Notes: a model not told the origin generated them from the letters alone. Counted from the first letter of the stretch, positions 8,559 to 17,638 are shown. The stretch is DNA of 64,000 nucleotides from Bog-473 sp963809715 (GCA_963809715.1 CAWEKO010000005.1:1-64000); one strand, 5' to 3'. Numbers and translations: made by a program.

Positions 8559-8924
8559 GTGACGACCATGTCCACGTCGGTGAACATCGGAAAGAAGCCG
8601 GCCCCGGTCACCCTCAGCGACGAGGCCGCGTCCAAGGTGGCCGAGCTGCTGGCCCAGGAGGACGGGGACGACCTCGCCCTGCGCGTGGCGGTCAAGCCGG
8701 GCGGCTGCTCGGGTTACAGCTACGAGATGTTCTTCGACACCGAGGTCATGACCGACGACGTGGTGCGCGAGTTCGGTGCGGTAAGGGTCGTGGTCGACGC
8801 GGCGAGTGCCGAGCTGCTGACCGGTTCCACACTCGACTTCAGCGACGGCCTCCAGGGCGCCGGCTTCCACATCACGAACCCCAACGCCACCCGCACCTGC
8901 GGCTGCGGCTCCTCCTTCAGCTGA
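8559..8924 (+). CDS. erpA: A-type Fe-S cluster carrier (ErpA/IscA-like)
   Basis: The 121-residue product has the three cluster cysteines Cys50 (GGCSGYSY), Cys114 and Cys116 (TCGCGSSFS). AGGAGG at 8548-8553 sits 5 bp before GTG 8559 and fixes the start. A-type carriers receive clusters from the scaffold and pass them to apo-enzymes. A 2Fe-2S enzyme frame follows immediately and mrp is divergent. The promoter must lie in the roughly 145-bp gap shared with mrp. Confidence 0.92.
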   Translation: MTTMSTSVNIGKKPAPVTLSDEAASKVAELLAQEDGDDLALRVAVKPGGCSGYSYEMFFDTEVMTDDVVREFGAVRVVVDAASAELLTGSTLDFSDGLQGAGFHITNPNATRTCGCGSSFS

Positions 8925-8952
8925 GCCCCCGCCCGTCCGGGCGTCGCGTCCC

Positions 8953-10656
8953 CTGAGCAGCACCACTCCCGACTCCCTCGTCTCCTTCGTCCTGAACGGA
9001 CGCGAGGTCGCCGTCGCCGACGGCATCTCGCTCCTCGACGCGCTGCGTGAGGACCTGGGGTGCCGTTCCGTCAAGGACGGCTGCAGCCCGCAGGGTCAGT
9101 GTGGCTGTTGCACCGTCTGGGTCGACGGGCTGCCCCGGGTGGCCTGCGTGACCCCGGTGCGCCGGGTGGCCGGGCGGGAGGTGACCACGATCGAGGGGAT
9201 GCCCGCGGCACAGCGGGACCGCTGGGCCGACGCCTTCGTGGCCACCGGGGCCAGCCAGTGCGGGTTCTGCACACCGGGCATCGTGCTGCGCCTGGCCGCG
9301 CTCGAGGCGGCCGGCCCGGGTCGTTCGGCGTCGCGGCGCGACGTCGAGGGAGCGCTGCGGGCCCACCTGTGCCGCTGCACGGGTTGGCAGTCCATCCTCG
9401 AGGCGGCCGAGCGCGCCCTCGGCCCGGCGGACGGGTCTGCCGAGGCGCCGGGGACGCCCGCGCCGGCCCGCGATCCGTTGCTCGCCGCCTGGCGGGCCCA
9501 GCTCGAAGGGCCCGCCTTCCAGACCTCGGGCGCCGACGTGGTGTTGGGCGGCGGCGGGTTCGCCGACGACGGGGCGCCTCCGGGGGCCGCGGTCCAGCTC
9601 GGTGCCGACGCCCCGCTCGCCGCGGACCTGCGGTCGGCCCGGGCCGCCACCGGCCGGGTGCAGGGACGCAACAGCACGGTGCCGCTGACCGCCCCGGTGC
9701 CGGTCCCCGAAGGCGACTGGTCCCTCACGCTGCAGACGACCTGGGTCGAGCCGGCCTACGTGGAGCCCGATGCCAGCTGGTGCCGCCCGGGCGGCCGGCC
9801 GGCCTCCCCGCTGGCCAACGGGGGTGCCTTCGGGGGCAAGCGGCACAGCCCGGTGCCCGGGCTCGCCCGAGCCCGGGCCGACGAGACCGGGGACCCGGCC
9901 CGCGTCCTGTGGCGCCGCGAGGACGTCGTGCGTCGCGGCCCCAAGCGGCCCCCGCTGGCCGTGGCCCTGCGCCCCGACGGGACGGGCGTGGTCCGTGTCG
10001 GCCGCAGCCCGGGGTCGGCCGACCTGGCGCCCGCCCTGGAACGGGTGCGCGCCCTGTGTCCCGGGATCGAGGTGGAGCAGGTGGAGGTGACCGGACCACC
10101 GGTGTCGCCCGAGCTGCGTGGCGCGGTGTGGGCCGAGGTGTTGGCGGCGCGGGCGGCGGTGTCGCCTGCCGCGGGGCCGCCGGGCGAGGGCAGTCCATTC
10201 GAGGGCAGCGGAGTATCCGAGGTCACCTGGCCCGGCGCCGGCCGAGCCCGGGTCGCGGTGCGGAGCGGGGCGGGGACCCGGGGACGCGTCGACGTCGAGG
10301 TGTGGGCGGGCGAGGTGCTCTGTGCGGTGACCCTGCGTTCGTACGTGTTCGGGGCCGTGCACCAGGCGCTCGGGTTGGTGTGGAGCGAGGGCATCGCGGT
10401 CGACGATGCGGGCGAACCGGTGGACCTCACCATCCGGTCCTTCGGGATCCTGGCCGCCAAGGACATGCCCGAGGTCAACGTCACGGTGCACGAAGAGGAC
10501 CGCTGGCCGGTCAACGGGTCCGACGCCGTGTTCGTCGCCACCCTCGCCGCAGCCTGGTCGGCCGAAGGACGGCCGCCGAGCTGGCCCACCCGCCGGGCCG
10601 CCGTGCGGGCGCCTCGAGCGCGACGTGCCAGCATCGTTCGGAGGAAAGGAGCCGTC
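8953..10656 (+). CDS. reduced xanthine-dehydrogenase-like protein, 2Fe-2S domains fused to a truncated molybdopterin domain
   Basis: The frame opens with a plant-type 2Fe-2S domain (KDGCSPQGQCGCCTVW) and the second XDH-type 2Fe-2S domain (SQCGFCTPG and LCRCTGW). About 380 residues of molybdopterin-subunit-like sequence follow (NGGAFGGKRHSP; FGILAAKDMPEVNV near the end), about half the usual large subunit. There is no ATG/GTG/TTG in frame between a stop at 8818 and GTG 9139, which lies inside the first domain, so CTG 8953 is the best start I can offer. There is also no stop before ridA. It may be decaying, or may be a genuine fusion. Role in molybdenum-dependent hydroxylation is family inference. 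Confidence 0.55.
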
Positions 10657-11025
10657 ATGAGTCCAGCCGTCGGTCCGTATGCACCCGTCCGCCGCGTCGG
10701 CGACTGGGTGATCACGTCGGGTCAGGTCGGGATGTCCACCGACGAGGACGGCCGGGCCGCGCTGGTCCCGGGGGGGACGTTGGCCGAACTGCGCCAGGCC
10801 CTCCAGAACGTGGCCGAGGTGCTGGCCGTCGAGGGCGCCACCCTGCCCGACGTGGTGAAGACGACCCTCTACCTGCTCGACATGGGGGAGTTCGCCGCGG
10901 TGAACGAGGTCTGGGTCGAGTACTTCACCGAGAACCGGCCCACCCGGTCCGCCGTGGCCGTGGCGGCGTTGCCGGTCGGAGCCCGGGTCGAGGTCGAGGC
11001 CTGGGCCTACGCCCCGCTGGGCTGA
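10657..11025 (+). CDS. ridA: RidA (YjgF/YER057c/UK114) family enamine/imine deaminase
   Basis: The 122-residue product has the family signature RPTRSAVAVAALPVGARVEVEAWA with the substrate-binding Arg97. GGAGG and AGGAG lie just upstream of ATG 10657, so it can be translated on its own, although the preceding XDH-like frame continues into it in phase without a stop. RidA hydrolyses reactive enamines and imines from amino-acid metabolism. The 3' end overlaps the convergent GlnR-like gene by 19 bp. Confidence 0.88.
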   Translation: MSPAVGPYAPVRRVGDWVITSGQVGMSTDEDGRAALVPGGTLAELRQALQNVAEVLAVEGATLPDVVKTTLYLLDMGEFAAVNEVWVEYFTENRPTRSAVAVAALPVGARVEVEAWAYAPLG

Positions 11026-11807
11026 GGCGCCGCCGGCGCCGCCGGCGCCACCGTCGCGGCCGGTGAGGGCTCGGTCCTGGCGGCCCCGGCCCCGGCGCCG
11101 TTGCGCTGGGCCGCCGCACCCGGGTGCCAGGCCACCTGCCCGAAGCGGTAGCCGACCGAGCGCACGGTCTGGATCAGGTGGGCGTGCTCTTCGCCGAGCT
11201 TGGCCCGCAGGCGGCGGATGTGCACGTCGACGGTGCGGGCCCCGCCGTAGTACTCGTAGCCCCAGACCCGGCTGAGCAAGGTCTCGCGGGTGAAGACCTT
11301 GGCCGGATGGCCGGCCAGGAAGCGCAGGAGCTCGTACTCCATGAAGGTGAGGTCGAGGACGCGCCCGGCCACCGCGGCCTGGTAGGTCTCGAGGTTCAAC
11401 ATGAGCGGCCCGTACTCGATGATGTCGGGACGCATGCTCTGGCCCGTGCGCCAGAAGAGGTGCTGCAGGCGCGCCACCAGCTCCTCGGGCCGGGCCGGCA
11501 GCACGCAGAAGTCGTCGTAGAGGTCGTCGCGCAAGAGGAGCTCGCCCACCTGCTCCTGCCCGATGCAGAAGAGAAGCGGGGTCAGGGGTACCTCGCGCAG
11601 GCGCAGGTGCCGGCAGAAGGCCACGGCCGCGGTCATGTCGCCGCCCGCCACCACGAGCGCACCCGAGTAGCCCCTGGTGTAGCCGTCGGGGCCGGGCGCC
11701 GCCACCTCGTCGGGGCCGGTCACTCCCTGATGGCCGAGCCCCGCGTTCTGAAGGGCGAGGGTCACCTCGGCGGGCAGGTCGGCGGGGAAGCAGAGAAGCG
11801 GGTCCAT
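11007..11807 (-). CDS. glnR: GlnR-like orphan winged-helix response regulator
   Basis: The 266-residue product has a degenerate receiver-like domain (about 1-115; VVAGGD stands where the phospho-Asp would follow beta3) and an OmpR-type winged helix (about 130-222; TFMEYELLRFL, VWGYEYYGGARTVDVHIRRLR, TVRSVGYRF). An Ala/Pro tail follows. No kinase is adjacent. The gene lies 10 bp downstream of a glutamine synthetase gene on the same strand. Atypical OmpR-like regulators of nitrogen genes in actinobacteria are GlnR, so the name is supported by context as well as architecture. Confidence 0.75.
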   Translation of the reverse strand: MDPLLCFPADLPAEVTLALQNAGLGHQGVTGPDEVAAPGPDGYTRGYSGALVVAGGDMTAAVAFCRHLRLREVPLTPLLFCIGQEQVGELLLRDDLYDDFCVLPARPEELVARLQHLFWRTGQSMRPDIIEYGPLMLNLETYQAAVAGRVLDLTFMEYELLRFLAGHPAKVFTRETLLSRVWGYEYYGGARTVDVHIRRLRAKLGEEHAHLIQTVRSVGYRFGQVAWHPGAAAQRNGAGAGAARTEPSPAATVAPAAPAAPQPSGA

Positions 11808-11817
11808 CGGCAGCGGG

Positions 11818-13152
11818 CTAGAGCAGGGGGAGGTAGCGATCGAGTTCGAACTGGGTCACTTCGGCCTGGTAGGCCTCCCACTCCTCACGCTTGTTGCGGA
11901 TGAACCATTCGAAGACGTGGTCCCCGAGCGTCTCGGCCAGGAGCTCGGAGCCCTCCATTTCGTTCACGGCATCGTGCAGGCTCGACGGCAGCCGCTCGAT
12001 GCCCTTCTTGGCCAGCTCCTTGGGGGTGAGGGTGAAGAGGTTGTCGTCCGCCTCGGGGGGGAGCGGGTAGTCCTCGGTCAACCCGCGCAGCCCGGCGGCC
12101 AAGATCACCGCGAAGGTCAGGTAGGGGTTGCAGGCGCTGTCGGGGGCCCGGTACTCGAGGCGGGTCGACTCGGACTTGCCCATCTTGACGACGGGGACAC
12201 GCACCAGGGCCGAGCGGTTGTTGCGGGCCCAGCTCACGTGGACCGGGGCCTCGTAGCCCCCGATGAGTCGCTTGTAGGAGTTGACCCACTGGTTGCTCAC
12301 CGCGGTGATCTCGCGGGCGTGGTGCAGCAGCCCCGCGATGAAGCGCCGGGCCACATCGGAGAGCCCGTAGCGGTCGCTCTCGTCGACGAACGCGTTGTGC
12401 TCGCCCTCCCACAAGGAGATGTGCGTGTGCATGCCCGAGCCCTGCACCCCGCCCATCGGCTTGGGCATGAAAGAGGCGAACACGCCTTCCTGGCGGGCCA
12501 TCTCCTTGATCACCATGCGCGTCGTCATGACCGTGTCGGCCATCGTCAGCGCGTCGGTGTAGCGCAGGTCGATCTCGTGCTGGCTGCGCGCGTCCTCGTG
12601 CTGGGTGTGCTCGACCGGGATGCCCATCTCCTCGAGCATCAAAACCGAACGCCGGCGCAGGTCGCTCGTCAGGTCGGCCACGGTGAGGTCGAAGTAGGAA
12701 CCCGAGTCGAGGATGAGGGGGCCCCGGGCGGGATCGGCGTCCGCGAAGTAGAAGAACTCGACCTCGGGCGAGGCGAAGAAGGTGTAGCCGGCCGCCCGGG
12801 CCTTCTCCAGCGTCCTCCGGAGGGCGTGCCGGGGATCGCCCTCGAACGGGGTCCCGTCGAGGTTGGCGATGTCGCAGAAGACGCGGGCCACCTGGGCGTC
12901 GTCGTGGTGCCAGGGCAGCAGCTGAAAGGTCTTCGGGTCGGGGCGGGCGAGCACGTCGGCTTCTTGGACCCGACTGAACCCGTCGATGGCCGAGCCGTCG
13001 AAGGTCATCCCCTCGTCGAGGGCGTCCTCGAGCTCGGTCGAGGTGATGTTGAACCCCTTGGGGGTCCCCAGCACGTCGGTGAACCACAACTGGACGAAGC
13101 GGATGCCCCGCTCCTCGACGGTCCGGAGCACGTAGTCGCGCTGGCTTTGCAC
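11818..13152 (-). CDS. glnA: glutamine synthetase, type I (GlnA2-like)
   Basis: The 444-residue product has a beta-grasp domain (FTDVLGTPKG, TFDGSAIDGFSR) and the catalytic domain (SPEVEFFYF, GSGMHTHISLW, NRSALVRVPV, EYRAPDSACNPYL). The length fits the GSI-alpha/GlnA2 type. In the adenylylation loop NLFTLTPKE replaces NLYDLPPEE, so the modified Tyr is a Phe and control by adenylylation is unlikely. The start is GTG 13152. Downstream lies the GlnR-like regulator. GTCAC and GAAAC half-sites occur just upstream. Confidence 0.95.
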   Translation of the reverse strand: MQSQRDYVLRTVEERGIRFVQLWFTDVLGTPKGFNITSTELEDALDEGMTFDGSAIDGFSRVQEADVLARPDPKTFQLLPWHHDDAQVARVFCDIANLDGTPFEGDPRHALRRTLEKARAAGYTFFASPEVEFFYFADADPARGPLILDSGSYFDLTVADLTSDLRRRSVLMLEEMGIPVEHTQHEDARSQHEIDLRYTDALTMADTVMTTRMVIKEMARQEGVFASFMPKPMGGVQGSGMHTHISLWEGEHNAFVDESDRYGLSDVARRFIAGLLHHAREITAVSNQWVNSYKRLIGGYEAPVHVSWARNNRSALVRVPVVKMGKSESTRLEYRAPDSACNPYLTFAVILAAGLRGLTEDYPLPPEADDNLFTLTPKELAKKGIERLPSSLHDAVNEMEGSELLAETLGDHVFEWFIRNKREEWEAYQAEVTQFELDRYLPLL

Positions 13153-13159
13153 CGCATGA

Positions 13160-13176
13160 GTTTCGCATGCCGTGAC
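13160..13176 (-). promoter_or_regulatory. possible GlnR half-sites upstream of glnA
   Basis: On the minus strand GTCAC and GAAAC occur 7 bp apart, ending 7 bp before the GTG start. The actinobacterial GlnR consensus has GTnAC and GAAAC with a 6-bp gap, so the spacing is off by one. The close position to the start codon would suit repression rather than activation. Confidence 0.25.
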
Positions 13177-13271
13177 ACCCCTGCTTTTCCCGGCTGACCT
13201 CGGGGCCGTCGGGACAGGCCGCCGTGGGTCGCCACCATCGGGGCGACGGAAGGCCCCGGTACTCTGGGGAG

Positions 13272-15011
13272 ATGGCAGATCTGCGCCTGGCCGCCGCGCA
13301 GCTCAATACCGTCGTGGGCGATCTGGCGGGGAACGTGGAGCGGGTGCTCGACGCCCTCGCAGCGGCGGAGGCGGCCGGGGCCGACCTCTGCGTGGTGCCC
13401 GAGCTCGCCATCCCCGGCTATCCGCCCGAGGACCTCCTCCTCAAGCCGGGCTTCGTGGCCGACAACGTGGCCGCCCTCGAGAAGGTGGCCGCGGCCACCG
13501 GTGACTGCGCCATCGTGGTCGGGTTCGTGGCGGCCGCACCCGGCGGACAGGGGCTGGCCAACGCGGCCGCGGTCTGCGCCCGGGGCCGGGTGGCCGGCGT
13601 GTACCGCAAGCAGTGCCTTCCCAACTACGGCGTGTTCGACGAGCAGCGCTACTTCGAGCCCGGGACCGAGCCGCCGACGCTCTTCCAGGTGGCCGGGGCC
13701 TGGGTGGGCGTCTCGATCTGCGAGGACGTGTGGTTCGAGGACGGACCGGTGGCCCACGCCGGCCGGGCCGGAGCCGACGTGGTGGTGAACCTCAACGCCT
13801 CGCCCTACAACCGAGGCCGGCGCCGCGAGCGCCTGGCCATGCTCGAGGCGCGGGTGGCCGAGGCCGGCTGCGCCATCGCCTATGTCAACCAGGTCGGCGG
13901 CCAGGACGAGCTCGTCTTCGACGGCGACTCGCTCGTCGTCGGGGCCGACGGCACCCTGGTCGCCTCGGGCGCGCAGTTCGCCACCGACTTCGTCGTCGTC
14001 GACCTGCCGCTCGGGCCGCGGCGCACCCGGACGGTGACCGAGCTCCTCCCCCGGGTGCACGTCACCGACGAGCGCGAGACCGACCGACCCACGTGGGCGC
14101 CGCCGCCCGTCCGCCCGGCGCTGAGCGACCAGGCCGAGGTCTACGCCGCCCTCGTCCTGGGCACCCACGACTACCTGTCCAAGAACGGTTTCTCCGAGGC
14201 GGTGATCGGCCTGTCGGGCGGGATCGACTCCTCGCTGGTGGCCACCGTGGCGGTGGACGCACTGGGCCCGGCCCGGGTGCACGGCATCGCCATGCCCTCG
14301 CGGTACTCGAGCGACGGGTCGCGCCAGGACGCCGAGGGCCTGGCCCAACGCCTGGGCATCGATCTCAAGGTCGTGCCGATCGAGGAGGCCCACGTGGCGT
14401 TCTCCTCGATGCTGGCGCCGGTGCTCGGGCGCGAACCCTTCGGGCTCACCGACGAGAACCTCCAGTCGCGCCTGCGCGGCGTGCTCCTCATGGCGGTGTC
14501 GAACGCCAAGGGGTGGATCGTGCTCACCACAGGCAACAAGAGCGAGATGGCGACCGGCTACTCGACGCTCTACGGTGACTCCGCGGGCGGGTTCGCCGTG
14601 ATCAAGGACGTGCCCAAGACGCTTGTCTACGAACTGTGCCGGTACCGCAACACGCAGGCCGTGCTCGAAGGACTGCCCGGACCCATCCCCGACAGCGTGC
14701 TGGACAAGCCGCCGTCGGCCGAGCTGCGGCCGGACCAGCGCGACGACCAGTCGCTCCCGCCCTACGAGGAGCTCGACCCCGTGCTCCAGGGCTACGTCGA
14801 GCGCGACCGCACGGCGGCCGAACTCGTGGCCGAGGGGTTCGACCCGGCCGTGGTCGACCAGGTGGTGCGACTGGTCGACGGCGCCGAGTACAAGCGGCGC
14901 CAGAACCCGCCGGGCGTGCGCATCACGACGAAGGCCTTCGGCAAGGACCGCCGGATGCCGATCACGAACCGCTACCGCTCCTCGGCGCTCGAGGAGTCCG
15001 GTGGTGGCTGA
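13272..15011 (+). CDS. nadE: glutamine-dependent NAD+ synthetase
   Basis: The 579-residue product has an N-terminal nitrilase-type glutaminase with the triad Glu44, Lys113 and Cys150 (PELAIPGYP, YRKQCLPNYG, SICEDVW). The C-terminal synthetase has the PP-loop LSGGIDSSLVA and TTGNKSEMATGYSTLYGD. It amidates nicotinic acid adenine dinucleotide with ammonia channelled from glutamine, which fits its divergent neighbour glutamine synthetase. GGGGAG upstream supports ATG 13272. The stop overlaps the next start. Confidence 0.95.
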   Translation: MADLRLAAAQLNTVVGDLAGNVERVLDALAAAEAAGADLCVVPELAIPGYPPEDLLLKPGFVADNVAALEKVAAATGDCAIVVGFVAAAPGGQGLANAAAVCARGRVAGVYRKQCLPNYGVFDEQRYFEPGTEPPTLFQVAGAWVGVSICEDVWFEDGPVAHAGRAGADVVVNLNASPYNRGRRRERLAMLEARVAEAGCAIAYVNQVGGQDELVFDGDSLVVGADGTLVASGAQFATDFVVVDLPLGPRRTRTVTELLPRVHVTDERETDRPTWAPPPVRPALSDQAEVYAALVLGTHDYLSKNGFSEAVIGLSGGIDSSLVATVAVDALGPARVHGIAMPSRYSSDGSRQDAEGLAQRLGIDLKVVPIEEAHVAFSSMLAPVLGREPFGLTDENLQSRLRGVLLMAVSNAKGWIVLTTGNKSEMATGYSTLYGDSAGGFAVIKDVPKTLVYELCRYRNTQAVLEGLPGPIPDSVLDKPPSAELRPDQRDDQSLPPYEELDPVLQGYVERDRTAAELVAEGFDPAVVDQVVRLVDGAEYKRRQNPPGVRITTKAFGKDRRMPITNRYRSSALEESGGG

Positions 15012-15576
15012 GGACGAGCCGGCGGGCTGGCGTGGGATCGACGCGCTGGCCGCGCTGGTCGGGCACTACGGCTGGCTCGAATGGCGCCTCTTCGAGCTGA
15101 CCGGGGTCTGGGCAGCTCGCCCGGGCGGGGAGGCCGAGTTCGCGGTGTGGTGCGCCGCCACGGCGCGCCGCCACGGGGACCTGGCCACCCGCTGGGCCGA
15201 ACGCCTTCCCGTGCGGGCGGGGGTCGACGCCGGCGCGCTGGTCCGGGCTCCGTCGTCACAGTTGGACGCCGCGCTGGAACGCCTCGGTGAGCTCGACGAT
15301 GCCGGGGCGGCCCTGAGCGTCCTGGTGTCAGCCGTGTTGCCCTGGCTGGGAGAGATCTACCGGGCCCATCTGGAAACGGCCTCGCCGGTGCGCGAGGCCC
15401 CGGTGGCCGAGGTTCTGGTGGAATCCCGCCGAAATGCCGTCGGGGAGACCCGGTCCGGGCGTTCCGTTGTGCGCAATTTGGGTGTCGGGGCCGAACCTGC
15501 TGCGCGGGCGGCGGATCTGGTGACGGTTTTCGAACAGGTCTTCGACAACGTCTGCGTTTTCCCTGCTGTGCGTTGA
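15001..15576 (+). CDS. hypothetical alpha-helical protein, possibly ferritin-like
   Basis: Frame of about 191 residues starting at GTG 15001 (or the next codon, GTG 15004), overlapping the nadE stop by 11 bp. Predicted helices contain HYGWLEWRLFELTG, ARRHGDLATRWAERLP and YRAHLETASPV. Spaced Glu/His residues recall ferritin-like four-helix bundles, but no clear ExxH pair is complete. Coupling to nadE suggests co-expression. I do not recognise a family with confidence. Confidence 0.65.
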   Translation: MVAEDEPAGWRGIDALAALVGHYGWLEWRLFELTGVWAARPGGEAEFAVWCAATARRHGDLATRWAERLPVRAGVDAGALVRAPSSQLDAALERLGELDDAGAALSVLVSAVLPWLGEIYRAHLETASPVREAPVAEVLVESRRNAVGETRSGRSVVRNLGVGAEPAARAADLVTVFEQVFDNVCVFPAVR

Positions 15577-15708
15577 TCTTGACAACTCCATTACACTGTC
15601 TGCGCAGCCGAGAAACGCCAAGACGGGCGCCAGCTGCCTCAAACGAGCGCGAACACGGCCGGCGAGTCTCCACGCCTGGGCCCTTTTGGAAGGATAGAGG
15701 CAACCAAC
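15577..15708 (+). other. leader of the sigma-factor gene
   Basis: Noncoding leader. It contains TACACT (15592-15597), a possible -10 box, but no well-spaced -35: TTGACA at 15579 is only 7 bp away. GGAAGGATAGAGG at about 15688-15700 is the ribosome binding site for the TTG start at 15709. Confidence 0.4.
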
Positions 15709-16647
15709 TTGGCGAAGGAACGAATTGAGCGCGACGACGAAGACCTCGTACGCCTCTATCTGACAGACATCGGTCAGTACCCATTGCTGACCAAGGACGA
15801 CGAGGTCCGGCTCGCCCAGGCCATCGAGGCCGGACGGGCCGCCGAGGGCGACGTCGCCAAGGCGCCCAAGGGCCTGACCACGGCCAAGAAGCGCGAGCTG
15901 CGCCGGGCCGTCATGGAAGGCGAGCAGGCTCAGCAGACGTTCGTGCAGTCGAACCTCCGTCTGGTCGTGTCGATCGCCAAGAAGTACCAGGCGTCGGGCC
16001 TGCCCCTGCTCGACCTGATCCAGGAGGGCAACCTCGGCCTGATGCACGCCGTCGAGAAGTTCGACTGGCGCAAGGGCTTCAAGTTCTCCACCTACGCCAC
16101 GTGGTGGATCCGCCAGGCCATCACCCGAGGCATCGCCAACACCGGGCGCACCATCCGCCTGCCCGTGCACGCCGGTGACACGCTGGCCCGGGTGCAGAAG
16201 GCACAGGCCCGTCTCGAGCTCAAGCTGGGCCGCCCGGCCACGCTGGCCGAGCTCGGCGTCGAGGTCGAGATGCCCGAGGACAAGCTGGTCGAGGCCCTCC
16301 GTTTCCGCGCCGAGCCGCTGTCGCTCTCCGAACCCCTCCGCGAGGACGGGGACGCCGAGCTGGGCGACGTGGTCGAGGACCGCTCCGCCGAGTCGCCCTT
16401 CGAAGTGGCGGCGGTCTCCTTGCTGCCCGACGAGATCGGCCGGCTGCTCTCACCGCTCGACGAGCGTGAGCGCGAGATCCTGCGCCTGCGCTTCGGACTG
16501 GACCGGGGTGAGCCCCGGACGCTCGAGGAGGTCGGCGAGCACTTCAACCTGACCCGGGAGCGCATCCGTCAGATTGAGGCGAGGGCGATGTCCAAGCTTC
16601 GCCACCCGTCCTCGGACACCGGCGCCCGGGACCTGCTCACCGTCTGA
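15709..16647 (+). CDS. RNA polymerase sigma-70 factor, SigA/HrdB-like
   Basis: The 312-residue product starts at TTG 15709. It has region 1.2 (EDLVRLYLTDIGQYPLLT), region 2 (NLRLVVSIAKKY, GLPLLDLIQEGNLGL, KFSTYATWWIRQAITR), region 3 and region 4.2 (FNLTRERIRQIEARAMSKLRHP). There is no long acidic region 1.1, so it is either a short primary sigma or a group 2 factor. The conserved 2.4 and 4.2 residues predict recognition of TAnnnT and TTGAC-type promoters. Confidence 0.93.
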   Translation: MAKERIERDDEDLVRLYLTDIGQYPLLTKDDEVRLAQAIEAGRAAEGDVAKAPKGLTTAKKRELRRAVMEGEQAQQTFVQSNLRLVVSIAKKYQASGLPLLDLIQEGNLGLMHAVEKFDWRKGFKFSTYATWWIRQAITRGIANTGRTIRLPVHAGDTLARVQKAQARLELKLGRPATLAELGVEVEMPEDKLVEALRFRAEPLSLSEPLREDGDAELGDVVEDRSAESPFEVAAVSLLPDEIGRLLSPLDEREREILRLRFGLDRGEPRTLEEVGEHFNLTRERIRQIEARAMSKLRHPSSDTGARDLLTV

Positions 16648-16709
16648 GCGCTCGGGTACCGGGGCCGCTGCGTCAAACACGCCCGCGGCGCCCGCCTAGG
16701 ATCGGCTCC

Positions 16710-16784
16710 ATGAAGAAGCTGCTGATCCTCGCCATCCTGGTTGCCATCGGCGTCGTCGCCGCTCGTCGTCTGCGCGAGGCGTAG
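16710..16784 (+). CDS. 24-residue single-membrane-span peptide
   Basis: ATG 16710 to TAG 16782-16784 encodes MKKLLILAIL followed by VAIGVVAARRLREA: two lysines, a hydrophobic stretch of about 15 residues and a basic end. It resembles the N-terminal half of the small actinobacterial DLW-39-type proteins, though the DLW part is absent. An AGGATCGG stretch 8 bp upstream could be a weak ribosome site. It lies alone between the sigma gene and the convergent HAD gene. Confidence 0.5.
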   Translation: MKKLLILAILVAIGVVAARRLREA

Positions 16785-16834
16785 ACAAGCGTCCGGGCGC
16801 CGGCCCGGGCTCTTCATCAAGAGCGACGCGGACG

Positions 16835-17638
16835 TTACGCGGCGCGCCGTCCCGTCGGGCCGGCCAGGTGGCGGCCCTTCATTCCGCGGCGCCACAGGAT
16901 GAGGGCGGCACCGGCTAGTGCGAGGCTCGTCGTCACCACCGGCGTGGTGCGGCCGACGCGGTCGCGCAGGCGGATCGGCTTGGTGAAGTTCCGCATCTCC
17001 CAGCCGCGCTCGCGGGCCACCTTGGCCAGGGCGCGGTCGGGATTCACCGCCACGGGACGGCCGACCGCCTCGAGCATGGGGAGATCGGTGGCCGAGTCCG
17101 AGTACGCGCTGCTGGCCGAAAGATCGAGGCCGGTGCGCTCGGCCAACTCGCGTATGGCGCACGCCTTGGCCTCGCCGTAGGCGTAGAAGGCCATCCGCCC
17201 GGTGTAACGCCCCTGCTCGTCCACCTCGCCGCGTGAGCAGATGGCCCCGTCCACGCCGAGCAGGTCGGCCAGGGGCAGCACGATCTCCTCGGGCGATGCC
17301 GACACCAGATAGACGCGGTGGCCCGCGGCCCGGTGCAGCTCCATCAGCTCGAGCGCCTCGGCGTACATGATCGGCTCGATCGTCTGCAGCATCGTCTCGC
17401 GCACGATCTGGCGCACCTGGGCCCTGTCCCAGCCCCGGGTGATGGCCAGCATGGATTCGCGCACCCGTACCAGGCGGTCCTCGTCGGCCCCGAAGTAGAG
17501 GTAGATGAGCTGCGACACGGCGGCCCGGGCCACCAGGCGCCGGTTGATGAGGCCGCCTTTCATGAAGGGCCGACCGAAGGCGGCGATGGAGGCGCGATCG
17601 ATGACCGTCTTGTCGAGATCGAAGAAGGCCGCCTCCAT
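16835..17638 (-). CDS. HAD-IB family phosphatase (SerB-like)
   Basis: The 267-residue product has motif I FFDLDKTVID (Asp7, Asp9), motif II VSASPEE, and motifs III/IV in GEAKACAI and YSDSATDLPMLE. A hydrophobic C-terminal segment (TTSLALAGAALILW) suggests membrane attachment. HAD-IB members dephosphorylate phosphoserine or lipid-type substrates; which one cannot be told here. The gene is isolated on the minus strand, and a gap of about 120 bp separates it from the TrkA pair. Confidence 0.88.
   Translation of the reverse strand: MEAAFFDLDKTVIDRASIAAFGRPFMKGGLINRRLVARAAVSQLIYLYFGADEDRLVRVRESMLAITRGWDRAQVRQIVRETMLQTIEPIMYAEALELMELHRAAGHRVYLVSASPEEIVLPLADLLGVDGAICSRGEVDEQGRYTGRMAFYAYGEAKACAIRELAERTGLDLSASSAYSDSATDLPMLEAVGRPVAVNPDRALAKVARERGWEMRNFTKPIRLRDRVGRTTPVVTTSLALAGAALILWRRGMKGRHLAGPTGRRAA

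Noticed and set aside
8917..10491. Minus-strand open frame of 524 codons opposite the XDH-like gene
   Set aside because: No recognisable motif and typical antisense composition. The plus strand holds clear 2Fe-2S signatures.
15579..15597. TTGACA plus TACACT as a promoter for the sigma gene
   Set aside because: The gap is only 7 bp, far short of the 16-18 bp needed. Kept only as a possible -10.
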